Source: Aphanomyces cochlioides
Lineage: Eukaryota; Oomycota; Saprolegniomycetes; Saprolegniales; Verrucalvaceae
Direction: 5' to 3'
Assembly (NCBI GenBank): GCA_019828595.1
Contig: JAHQRK010000026.1
Span: forward strand, 744,001 to 808,000
DNA length: 64,000 nt
The translations under genes and the position numbers were made by a program. Under the pieces are notes generated by a model. It did no database searches, was not told the DNA's origin, and saw nothing but the letters and a program-made list of their open reading frames with translations. Numbering within the stretch: position 1 is the stretch's first letter; the number at the start of each line of letters is the position of its first letter. Below are positions 50,564-60,575 of this stretch, in pieces.

Positions 50564-51535
50564 TTTGGAAACTGCCAAACTATGACTCTGCACTAAGCTT
50601 GAAAATACGAGCCAATCAAAATCGAGTATTGGAGTCATCCTCGAATTCTGATTGGCTGGAATTTAAGGCCAGATGAGATATTTTCAGTCAAGTAGAAACC
50701 CCTGCACCCCAAATCCCACCACAAGGGGCATGAAGATAGAATTCCCGGGACTTTCAAGCCATGCAAGGCATAAAATGGCATTGGAATGCAATGGAATAAA
50801 GGCTAGAATGAGTGGGAGTAGACCGTGGAAGCTGCAGCGTGAATAGAGAGCTAACGAGCGAAGGTAGAGGGGACGTGGCTCGATTGACGGGGGGATGTGC
50901 ATCTCTAAAAAAGGCGTCAAGAATTTGACAGAGTGGCATGGGTTTCGGTGCCTCTACGTGGTGTGTATTCCAGTTGGATTGTGTTGTCTATCATCCACAA
51001 GCATGATTCCATCTGTCTCGCACATGACGCCATCGATTTTGTGTTCAAACTGGTCGTTTCAAGAGAGCGTTCCAAATTCGTGCTTCTCCAGCTCTGTCCA
51101 ACCAACACATAGCTATTAATAGTAAACCAGCTATATCGAGGCGTTTCAACACGCTACGAGCTAAATAAACCAGCGATGACATCAAGAATGCAATGGCCGG
51201 AGGGGGGAAAACGCTGAGAACCGAGTGGCGCCAGGTCTATACTCCAACCCTTCACACAACGTGCTCTACAGTACAGTCCGAGAATCTCACGGACAAGTGG
51301 CGTCGCCCACGCTAGGCTGTACAGAATTTATCATGGCGCCAAGTTGACATCTTCAGAAGTCAGAGGTAGAAACCCCTGCACCCCTCGACTTCGAATTCTA
51401 TAAATAGAAAAATATAGAAGGGGCCGATGAGGAGAAAATGGACGACAGCGCAGCAGTGGCGGCGGCGGCATCTACAATTGTCAGCGATATCTATTAATAG
51501 CAAGATCCTGGCTCCTCTTGAAAGCATATGCGTGT
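50564..51535. other. Spacer with repeats, no gene
   Basis: Contains TGATTGGCT (50649-50657) and its inverse (50610-50618). A 19-bp direct repeat GTAGAAACCCCTGCACCCC lies at 50692-50710 and 51366-51384. Short frames on both strands show nothing recognisable. Confidence 0.5.
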
Positions 51536-52017
51536 TAGGGCCTGGTCGAAGTTGGAAAAAGTCGACTTTTTCTTCGTCGATGTTATCAGAAATAGATAGG
51601 TTTATCGACTTTTTCCCCAAGTAGGTCCTGGACCTACTTTTTAAAAAGTAAACGAAAACATGTAAGGTTGTAAAGAGGGATTTGTGAAAAAGTCGATAGC
51701 TTTTTTGAGAAAAGTCGATGTCGTTTGCAATTTCACTGGTTAAAATGGATGAAATCACAGTGCTGGCGATGAAGCCATGCATCGTTGGCGCTGTTACTGC
51801 AATAGGGAGCGATAGGTGGCGACATCCAGGCCTTCTACGAATCGTGCAAACTATTCGAAACAACGAAATGCCCTTGCGTTGGTTCTATATTGACGATTTG
51901 TAAAGTTGACGACGCCGACCACTCGTCGACTTGTCTTCAACGACTTAAGTCGAACTCCAAAAAGTCGTTGTTGCAAACTTGAACTTGTCAAGCGGTGGAC
52001 CTTTCGACCAGATTCTA
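51536..52017. repeat. Candidate foldback/MITE with AAAAGTCGA units
   Basis: Imperfect terminal inverted repeats: left TAGGGCCTGGTCGAAG (51536-51551) and right, reversed, TAGAATCTGGTCGAAA (52017-52002). Inside are an 18-bp perfect palindrome GAAAAAGTCGACTTTTTC (51555-51572), the hairpin AAGTAGGTCC-T-GGACCTACTT (51619-51639) and four more AAAAGTCG units on both strands. No target duplication is visible, so the element call is tentative. Confidence 0.4.
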
Positions 52018-52243
52018 TACTGTACGCTAAAGAAGTCAATGACTTGTCGCTTCCTTCCAATATTTATCAATAATAGTACAATATAATTTTATACAATATA
52101 AAAGTTTTCAAAATTCGGTATATTTTATATATGTTTTTCCATATATTGTCAATTTCATTCGAAATCGTATCGATTTTTCAAATCGATCTGCAATCGCTCA
52201 GCCAATCAGAATCGAGTATTTACCTAATTCACGCAAAACACAC

Positions 52244-52251
52244 CCAGACAC
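52244..52251 (+). repeat. Target site duplication (left), CCAGACAC
   Basis: Eight bases directly before the MITE, repeated exactly after it (52822-52829). Eight bp is the hallmark of hAT transposition. Confidence 0.9.
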
Positions 52252-52821
52252 CAGAGTTGTGATACGTTACGATACGTTATGATATAACGTATTTTAGTAC
52301 GGAAAACTCATAACGTAACGTATTCCGATATACGTTATATTTAACGTAACGTAATACCGTATTACGTTTGGATACGTTATTTTAATGTCGCAGGCGCAAT
52401 GCCTTCTTATATATTATATTGATTGATGGTGAGCCAAAATCCATTCACAAGATAAAGTCCATGTGTGGACTGAGCGGTCTATGTTGATGTAGGCGAGTTG
52501 CTGGATGCCAAACGTGATCATGATGAGTTCGTCAACTGTGTAGTTATAATATAACTACACAATGAACGGCGTCAGAGTGGACAACTTAAGTGTGATGAAG
52601 GTAGGATTGCTTTCTGCACGCGATATTGGGCATGTTACCACTTAAATCCATTAAAATGATTAAATTAATTGGTAAATATACCTTATAACGTAAAACGGTA
52701 TTACGGTAAAAAATAACGTACGTAATGATATGTTATAATTATATCGTATCGTAATACGATTCGAAATAACGTAACGTAATACCGTACATTACGATATTTA
52801 ACGTAACGTATCACAACTCTG
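52252..52821. mobile_element. Non-autonomous hAT-type element (MITE)
   Basis: 570 bp with 20-bp perfect terminal inverted repeats, CAGAGTTGTGATACGTTACG, and an 8-bp target duplication. The CAGAG start and 8-bp duplication are typical of hAT elements. Both subterminal regions (about 90 bp left, 140 bp right) are packed with TACGTTA/TAACGTA words in both orientations, which would serve as transposase binding sites. The interior has no long frame. The empty site would read CCAGACAC once, and the perfect ends suggest recent movement. Confidence 0.9.
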
Positions 52822-52829
52822 CCAGACAC
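52822..52829 (+). repeat. Target site duplication (right), CCAGACAC
   Basis: Matches 52244-52251 exactly. Confidence 0.9.
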
Positions 52830-53151
52830 ACGTGTAATTAATTTGGGACGTTTGCCATTCTTTCCATTTATACTTGACTTCAGTATGATCGAATCGATTT
52901 GGAATAGAATTCGATTTTGGTAAAAAAATACGTGAAAAAGACAATAATCCTAAAATAAATATTGTCATTTGCATTGTTTATATAAAGACTATTAGATATT
53001 ACAGGTAAATTGAATGTGGTTGAGCCGTCAGCGACACGGAAAAGACTGCAGAAGTTTGCGACGTTGCGACTCTCGCCACATCATAAGAAGGATCTCGAAC
53101 AGATGAGAAGAAGATCCACAGCCAGCATTGGGAATCTTGACGACTTCCAGG

Positions 53152-53297
53152 GAGAGAAGTTATTTGAAAGCAACTCTGGTACAGTTGTTTTGTGCCCAAA
53201 TACAATTGTACTGGAGAAGATGTATTATCCGGATAAGTATCCGGAGAGTCAACATGTAATTTCCTTGAATGAACATTGTGTTGAGAGCAACTCACGA
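53152..53297 (+). repeat. Inverted repeat, left arm, with conserved coding frame
   Basis: 146 bp, inverse of 53585-53730 at about 95 percent identity. Both arms encode the same peptide in the direction of the arm (EKLFESN.GTVVLCPNTIVL, then EKMYYPDKYPES). The protein is unknown to me. The frame extends outward as less conserved sequence, so this looks like part of a duplicated gene. Confidence 0.65.
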
Positions 53298-53584
53298 TGA
53301 TGGAATAATCGTCCAAGGCCAAGACGTACCAAGTGAAGCTGACCGCAAAGATCTGTCCAATGTGCGAGCTCGAAACTCAAGAGCCACCTGCCCTTTCATA
53401 CTTTGTACACCGCGAGAGGATTTGCAAATCTCATCGAAGTCAAAGCAGCTTCCGTGCTGATGCCACTGGCGCTCCACGAATTGCCATTCATGTACCTGTT
53501 GTGGGTGCCAGTGGCATCGGAATGCAAGCTGCGTAGCCTCCGCGGAGATCGGTTGTGTGCCCTCTCAATAGTATGATGAAGCAT
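53298..53584. other. Loop between the 146-bp inverted repeats
   Basis: Holds a plus-strand frame (53333-53536) reading VKLTAKICPMCELETQEPP; the CPMC pair hints at a zinc site but no second pair is seen. A smaller inverted repeat (GATGCCACTGGC near 53458 and GCCAGTGGCATC near 53507) sits inside. Confidence 0.4.
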
Positions 53585-53730
53585 CGTGAGGTGCTCTCAA
53601 CACAATGTTCATTCAAGGAAATTACATGTTAACTCTCCGGATACTTATCCGGATAATACATCTTCTCCAGTACAATTGTATTTGGGCACAAAACAACTGT
53701 ACCACAGTTGCTTTCAAATAATTTCTCCTT
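53585..53730 (-). repeat. Inverted repeat, right arm
   Basis: Reverse copy of 53152-53297 with a handful of substitutions. The minus strand continues outward with PWK, GLHQCI and FGGRICG to about 53780. Confidence 0.65.
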
Positions 53731-54852
53731 CCACGGAATACATTGATGCAAACCGCATATTCTACCTCCGAAACCCAGCTGAGCAATGTCAAGTTGACGA
53801 CGGTCGCGATACCATGCCAAGCATTTCATCGCGTTGTAAATTGTCGAGACTGGTCTGACAGCTCTGCCGGCGCTCTCTCTCGCTTGATCTGATGATTGTC
53901 CTGTCGACAAGGACGCCAGCATTGTCAAAGGTGTCCACGCTCAAATTGGAGGTCGATCGGCAGCTCAACACATTGTCCATGATGGCGATCGGCATGACAG
54001 CTTCAACGAGTTGGACGGCGCATGGACGGCCGCTTGAGGATGCCGTCAGTGTGATTTCGCCGCTGGAGATCCACGTCATCGGTGGAATTTTGAAACCACA
54101 TATGGGACTCCAGGAGGAATTCGAGCCGCAGCCTCTGGATGAACCCAACTCTCTCTACGTCTCACGGGGGTCATCGAGAACGGAGATGTCACTCGTCCTT
54201 GTCGATTCATTGCCTTCATGAGTCTGCCATTGTCGTACGAGCAATTGTCGCGCGGCTGCAGTGACTGACCTCTCGGTGCCGCTCGACACTCAAACCAGCA
54301 AAACGTCGACATTTCTTTGCAGTGTCTTGGCAGCAAGATAGCTCCCATCGATGTCATGCAAGATGATCATGACGTGGAGAACGCTCTCGGCCGCAAACGG
54401 GGCGATGTCCGCGACGTCGATTCGATGCTTGGACTCAACAGAGCGACAACAAGACGGTCAGCGGGCTTGCTTCCAAAGGACGAATCCATAGCGATGGCTC
54501 TGTCGCAGCGTGTACTGTCTAGGCGAGGGTGACAGCAACTACGATGGTGTGGGCCATGAATGCCGCAGCGATGTGTCGTGAATCTCGTCAAGTCCTCGAC
54601 GAAATTCCAACCGACTCGGCCATGCCAAGTGTTTCATCCCGTCAGTTCCAGCGAGCGTGACGATACAGCGGCATCGATCATATGGATGGGTGTTGCGCAC
54701 CCACGTCGATGAACGACGCATTACGCTCGATGCACAACACGGTTGGGCGGCCATTCTACGTGGGAGCACTCATGCGCAATCCATCTGGGAGGTGGAATCA
54801 GTGCTTGTTGTGATCGAAGGCTCGACCAGCATTGTGGAATATTTGCCATATC
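53731..54852. other. Decayed gene fragments, family unknown
   Basis: Several frames on both strands look protein-like but are broken. One block (54655-54735, SYGWVLRTHVDERRITLDAQ on the plus strand) recurs inverted near 55740-55840. A terminal block (GLLPKDE / LASKGRI near 54466, followed by an ACTV-stop equivalent) recurs directly near 55480-55547. These repeats suggest two or three copies of one unknown gene, all damaged. Confidence 0.4.
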
Positions 54853-55254
54853 ATGCGCATCTTGACGGCACTCGCGCTTGCAGCCTCTGCCGTCGTGGCG
54901 AGCAAAGACTCGACTGGTTCCAGCGGCTCGGTCGTTCACCGCGAAAAGCCATCCGTGCCAAAACGATCGCCCATCCAATTTGAGGGAAGACATGAGCAAA
55001 AATATCGCGAGAGATGCGGCAAGATTGGCGCGGCGTGCGGCAAAGTGATTGGCGCGGTCGGATCGAGTGCCGGGACTGTGGTTGAAGGACACCTGGGGAC
55101 TCGACTCGGCGTGGTCAAGCGCATCAAATTGCATGCAGAGATTGGCGGCGAGGAGGGAGCGCTCGAAGGCCGACGCATCGGCGGAAAATGGGGAGCGATG
55201 TACGGCAAATGGAAAGATCAACGGAAGATCAAAGCCAAGAAATATTCAACATGA
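54853..55254 (+). CDS. Small basic secreted protein
   Basis: 133 residues from the ATG at 54853 (a seven-codon upstream extension from 54832 would bury the signal peptide). Residues 1-17 (MRILTALALAASAVVAS) form a signal peptide with an AVVA-type cleavage site. The mature part begins with a Ser/Lys-rich stretch, then a small-residue, Gly-rich segment with two cysteines (CGKIGAACGKVIGAVGSSAG). It ends strongly basic (GKWGAMYGKWKDQRKIKAKK). No RxLR-type or other effector motif is obvious. Oomycetes secrete many such proteins; extracellular location is well supported, function unknown. It is higher in GC than the surrounding relics. Confidence 0.6.
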   Translation: MRILTALALAASAVVASKDSTGSSGSVVHREKPSVPKRSPIQFEGRHEQKYRERCGKIGAACGKVIGAVGSSAGTVVEGHLGTRLGVVKRIKLHAEIGGEEGALEGRRIGGKWGAMYGKWKDQRKIKAKKYST

Positions 55255-56150
55255 CGTCGTAGGCGTTGAGCAAGCTAATGCAAGTTTGTTTTCTTGGTCT
55301 TGCAAAGACTTTAGCGTTTCCACCGCGACATGGTGCCCACCAGCAGGATTCAGTATATCTGACACAGGCAAGATTAAGGCCATAGGTGCCATTGCACACG
55401 TTGAGGGGACCAAAGGGGGCGCCATGTCGAAATAGAGACAACAACACGGGCATCACGTCGTCAAGTCTACAATAGATAGGCTTGCTTCCAAAGGACGGAT
55501 CGATCGCAAGGGCCTGGCCAACGCCTGCACTCTCTAGACGACATCACACTGTCATCAATACCACGAGCAGAGGAGCATCCCCCTCTTCTCCCCCCCAGGG
55601 GGGGATTCAATCGAGTGGCTAGCGCGAGCTACACTTATGACATCGTGGATCAAGCCGCCGTGAGTGGCGTGTTATTGCAAGCATGACTCTGGCCTTCCCT
55701 TCGGGACGCTCACTGTGTCGTCGCCAGGAGCCAGCCCCATCGAGCGTAATGTGGTGTTCATCGACGTGGGTGCATTGGGTGCATAACCCATTCATACGAT
55801 ATAGATCCCTTACGTCCTGCGGCTGTATCGTCCATGGTGACTCCGCAAATATGCTGCGCGAGGAGCATTTGTCGTCATGCTCGCTGGAACTGACTTGATG
55901 AAACACTTGGTTACTGGCAAATACAAAAGTTGTGTTACAGTGCTCCAAAGTGAAATGGTCCAGCTCTTATAAATTTCCGAGGTATTCTTTTCCACAGGAA
56001 ATATAAATTAATAAAGGATATTTGAGAACTAGCCCTTAGTCGGCGACGGATTCGATGCAAAAATGCATCACAATATACATACAATTTTCAATATTAAATT
56101 GAAAACACATGAAACTTGTACAGTATGAAAGATCAACCATATGATGCCGA
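55255..56150. other. Spacer with decayed fragments
   Basis: Contains a direct copy of the LASKGRI..ACT-stop block (about 55467-55547), a C/G foldback (CCCCCC near 55590 facing GGGGGGG near 55598), an inverted copy of the THVDE..ITLD block (55740-55840, minus strand) and then AT-rich DNA. No intact gene. Confidence 0.45.
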
Positions 56151-57341
56151 TCACCCCTTTTGGTGGAAATCAACGAAGCAATTGCGTTTTTTTGATAAGC
56201 ACAGAGCAACTTTGCAGTACGAGCATACAATGTCAGTTTGTGGCGCTAGCCTGGGCTCATCGGATGATGACATGTTGAACCGACACAAGAAACAACGAGT
56301 TCTAGTTTCAGAGTACATTGGCAGGTGATCGGCAGGATGGAATCGACATTTTGGCAAGTCGGTCATTTTAGTTGTAATGTATGCTGTTTGTTGAGGTGCG
56401 ATTGGCCTGTCTAGTACAACAGCTGACAGACGACGTCGTTTCCGTGTCACACCATCGCCAGAAGCAGCAATAATGAGAGCCCAAGCAAGATCTAAACGAA
56501 AGTCTTTGTGGCTAGATTTGCCTGGCTTCACTTTCCGAAACATAGTGAAAACATTAACAACCACAGTATCAAGCAGCCAAAAGAAAAGAGGCATCCAAGT
56601 TCGAAATGTTTTGAGCTGTAATGAGTAGTAACTCCGATATTGATCGCAGATGTCGACTTTGTTCATGGAGTGGTTGAAGTCATCAATAATTCGAGGAATT
56701 TCAAGTAATTTTCTACTTTGATCTCCAAAGACTTTTCGTACGGTGTTTGCATTCGTTGATGTCTCTCTAGGGCGCCGTCTATCTCGTTCTATGAACCATT
56801 CAGGGCCATTTACGTGATGAATTGTCGATAGCATTTGAGCAGGACCATTATCCATCCAAAACACGACCAAAACATTACCAACATCCCTAAATTTCAATGT
56901 GTTCCAGTCGACTTTTAAACGTTTCTTGCCACGAAATTTCATTTCCTTTGGATACAACTTAGAATTTGAACGGACTGTTCCACAAGCACCAATGCCAATA
57001 CCTCTTAAATACTCAAACAAAGGGATAGTTGAGTAGAAATTGTCCATAAAGATATTGAACTGCTGTCGTGAAAATGGCAGTGACTTTGCCAAGTGAACTA
57101 CAATTGACCCAGTGTCATTTAAAGTTGTAATGGGTGCAACATCTGATTTTTCAATTCTTGAAATGAATTCAAACACAAAACAGTATCCATGACCACAAAG
57201 AGATATGACTTTGAAGCCCTCAGAAATAGGCTTGTTTTTAATGCGTACTGTATGGGAGCTGCGCCCTGCAAACCGTATCATCATTTCATCAACGCTCAAA
57301 TCGGTCAAATAAGGAGGCTCGCAGTACGATTGTCTTCATGA
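56151..57341 (-). pseudogene. piggyBac-type transposase, 5'-truncated
   Basis: About 390 codons in one frame, C-terminal two thirds of a PGBD/DDE_Tnp_1_7 transposase. The three catalytic aspartates are in place: SVDEMM near 57290, FMDNFYS near 57045 and NKVDICDQ near 56650. Family blocks RIKNKPISEGFKV, GACGTVRSN and WFIERDRRR are clear. The C-terminal cysteine-rich zinc domain (CRFHPADH, RCFLCRF, CSYCKVALCLSKKRNCF) is complete. The frame ends upstream at 57344 with a stop and no N-terminal domain is found, so the source copy is dead. TTAA-flanked ends could not be located. Confidence 0.85.
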
Positions 57342-58529
57342 TACCTTCATATAGCTCTCTTCTGTCCGTACGTCAATCGGAGTCGCATTGTTTGACGTCC
57401 CATGGTGTGTGTCATTCAAAATTTGAAAACGATGTCGATAGTCTCTATAAATGTATTTTCATGTCAATTCTCTAAACTATAAATATTGATAGCTTATAAA
57501 TTTTACTAGTTTTACTATTGCGAGGTAGCACTGTATTGATGGCGTTGTTAAGCTGACTCTATACCAGGATCGACTGATTCTCATCGGACGATATTTCTCT
57601 TCCTGCACCGTGTTTTTGTGTTACTTCCCCTGATCAAATTGGTTTTTAGCAAGCGGTGAGTGCGGTGGAGAAAGCGCTTTGATCTGACATGTTCTGCTTC
57701 TAGGTGCAGATGCGATCAAGTTTGGACGTGTGTGCCACATATCTCGTCGTTGTTTTGATGGCGGATCTGATGGGATATTGTCGGCCACAGATCCTTGTTT
57801 CTCATTTGTTTATGATCGAGTGCTCCGAGCTTAAGTCACTTTTGTTTTCAACTCATGGGAGGTGATGACCCATGGAGTTTATGTTGATCTTGCGCCCAAA
57901 GGATTTCATCACCCTGTGGACTACGCGTGCAGCTTGTTGGAACGGTTTTCTTTTGCCCAAGGCACAGGGAGGTGATGACCCTGATGCCTTCTTCTCATGA
58001 CATGCTATATTTGGAGGTGATTGCCCTCTGCAGGTGCCATGATATGCAAGAGGTTTGGCCATTGGTTTGCGTATAGGTGTTCACGTTCAAGCCCGTTGTG
58101 AGCTGTTCCGAATGCGTCTTTGAGGGCGAGGGGTCGCTTAGGCCCCGCAATAATTCGTGATGGCTGTGGAGCTCTCTAGGTCCACGCTTGTTCGAGCCTC
58201 GACGCCCATGGACGCTGCGTTTTCTGATGCCATGATCGTAAATCGGTTTGGACGTGGCCGCCAATATGCGAAGCGGTCTCCAGGTCATTTCCTCTTTGGT
58301 TTTCTTTCTCCTTTTTGGGTTCAGTCTGACTTTACATTGGGTGTCCACCGCAAGGTATGCCATATCCTTTTGATGACGTTTGATCTATTATTGCGTAGTG
58401 CAATTAACTGCTTCGAAGCCTGCTGTGGGTTTTTGCCACGCTAAGCGTTTTCTATTTATTCATGCAGCAGTAAGTTGACTTGCTTCGTTTGATTGCTTGC
58501 GACTTCAGCTGGGGGTTGGCCAGGACCGT
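57342..58529. other. Spacer right of the piggyBac relic; possible copia LTR region
   Basis: No gene. Three copies of GGAGGTGAT(G/T)(A/G)CCC stand at 57858-57871, 57968-57981 and 58013-58026. As this DNA lies directly beyond the 3' end of the copia pol relic, it could be its decayed LTR, but no second LTR is present to prove it. The minus frame 57995-58363 is unidentified. Confidence 0.4.
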
Positions 58530-60190
58530 CTAGCACACGCCGGGTCTTATGCGTTGAGCCTCAAACATCTTGCGACTTTGGACTTTGGTAAACAAGTCTG
58601 CAAGCTGATCTTTTGTGCTGATGTACTGTAGATCGACAATGTTCTCTTCAACCAAGTCTTTCAGAAAATGGAAGCACATTCTTATGTGCTTTGTTCGACT
58701 GTGGTTTGCTGTGGCTTTTGTCACTTGGATTGCATCACGATCGGTAAGTTGACCATGATCTTCATTGCTTGAAGCAACTCGTACAGCCACACCAGATTCT
58801 TTGCTGTTTCGGCCGCAGCGATGTGCTCGACTTCAGTAGTGCTCTGACCGACAAGGCTCTGTTTCTTTGGCATGTCCATCACCACTCCTCCGGCCATCGT
58901 GATGACTGAGCATGTGATAGATTTGCTGTCCGAACTGTCGTTGGCAAAGTCTGCAGCGCTAAAGGCTTGTGGTGTCGCGTTGCCTTGTACAGAATGTCAT
59001 GTGCCTTTGTTCCTTTGAGGTACTTCAATGCACGTCTTGCCATTTTCCAATGACAAACGTTGTAGTCATGATGACAAAAATCGGACGTCGAAGGCAATGC
59101 CTGTTCTTGTCGCCGTGACGAGTACTCGAGGGCGCCAGTCAAGCTTCTGTACGGTAAAGTTGCGTGATTGTCGTTCTGTGCTGCATCGGTAGGTAGGCCT
59201 TGTACTTGTGGAGATGGAGCGGTGTCACGCCGTGCATGTGGAACTTGACGAGGAGTACATCGATGAACTTTTCTTGTGATATCTTGAGTGTGCGCTGCAT
59301 CCATTCTCGCTCGATTTTGATTCCAAGAAAGTAAGACAATTCGCCTTTGTCAGTCATTTCGAATGTATTTGACTGATCTTTTCGGACGCGGTTAAGGAAT
59401 TCCTTGTCCTTCGTGGCGACGACGATGTCTTCGACGTAAACGGTTAGGTACATGATGCAACCTCGCTCTGAAATTGCCATGACGTAGATGCAGTGCTCTT
59501 TGTGACAACGTTGAAATCTCCTTGATGTCAAGTATGCGTCGAGCTTCTTGTACCATTGCCTTTGAGCCTGCTTCAGGCCATAGATGGATTCTTCAGTTTG
59601 CAAACCAGGTGAGTCTTCGCCTCGACTTGATACATCTCAGGTTGTTCCATGTGGATGTCTTCCTCAAGGTCACCGTTGAGGAACGCACTCTTTACGTCGA
59701 GTTGCGCTGTCTCGAGATCGAGCTTGGCGATGAGTGCGCAGAGAATTCTGAGGGAATCAAGGCGTAAGACTGGTGCATAGGTGTCGGTGAAGTCCAACCC
59801 TGCGATTTGTAGGTAGCCCTTCAAGCACAGGCGCGCCTTGAGCCGTTCAAGCGAGCCATCTTTATTGTACTTCGCTTTCCACGTTCATTTGCTCTTCAAG
59901 GTTTTGCGATTTGGTGGTAGGGGTACAAGATACCAGACATTGTTGGTTAACATTGCTTGATGTTCAGCATTTGTCGCTGCGATCCAGTGCGCACGGTGGT
60001 CACTTTTGTCCAGGTGCTGAAATGTTTGAGGTTCCACGGCTTGGTATCGGTGCCCAAGCTGACATTGTTCACTTCAAACGCTTAGGTCGCTTGATTGTCC
60101 TTTTGGATTGCCGTGGCGCTGGTTGTTTGCGGTCGTGGAAATTGTCTTCCTCTTCTGGGTCTGCCTCACTTTCAGGCTTGTGGGATCCGT
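58530..60190 (-). mobile_element. Ty1/copia retrotransposon pol relic
   Basis: Minus strand, 5' to 3': AHWIAATNAEHQAML and NVWYLVPLPPNRKTL (60000-59900), AKYNKDGSLERLKARLCLKG and LQIAGLDFTDTYAPVLRLDS (to about 59750), LDVKSAFLNGDLEEDIHMEQ, then QTEESIYGLKQAQRQWYKKL. The catalytic box reads YVED where YVDD is expected (about 59435). After frameshifts come FEMTDKGELSYFLGIKIER, MARRALKYLKGTKAHDILYK and the RNase H end NHSRTKHI with YISTKDQLADLFTK (to 58530). Gag, protease and integrase are absent; several frameshifts and the altered active site make it dead. Confidence 0.85.
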
Positions 60191-60575
60191 CATAAGTTGC
60201 ATCCAACCGAACGTTGAATAGGTTTTAAAAACTCGATCGACAATGTCCATGCGGTAATGCGTAAGGTAATTCCAACGAAGACGGCATTGATGAATATCAT
60301 TTTAGATTGACGCACACATGAATGATCAAACATCGACGACAAAAAGGTGGAAGCTAGGTAAATCCAATTTGATACAAAATAACCTGATTGGTCGAGACAA
60401 GTCGAAAATTGGCTTAATCTCAAAAATTGACGAAATATTAATTTCAATTGGTTATAAACAAATCAAAATAACCAACCATCATTTCCAGATGTGAATTCCA
60501 TATTCAAACCGATGGAAATCAACTTTCAATTGGCTTGCCATTTGATTCCTGCAGAACCTTAATTTCTTGACATCA
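60191..60575. other. AT-rich leader of the Helitron
   Basis: No gene. A partial duplicate of the Helitron start (60309-60365 resembles 60571-60627, GACGACAAAA.G.TGGAAGC) lies here. No 5'-TC terminus could be assigned. Confidence 0.4.

Noticed and set aside
53330..53540. FYVE or similar zinc finger from the CPMC pair
   Set aside because: Only one cysteine pair is present; the rest of the finger and its basic motif are absent.
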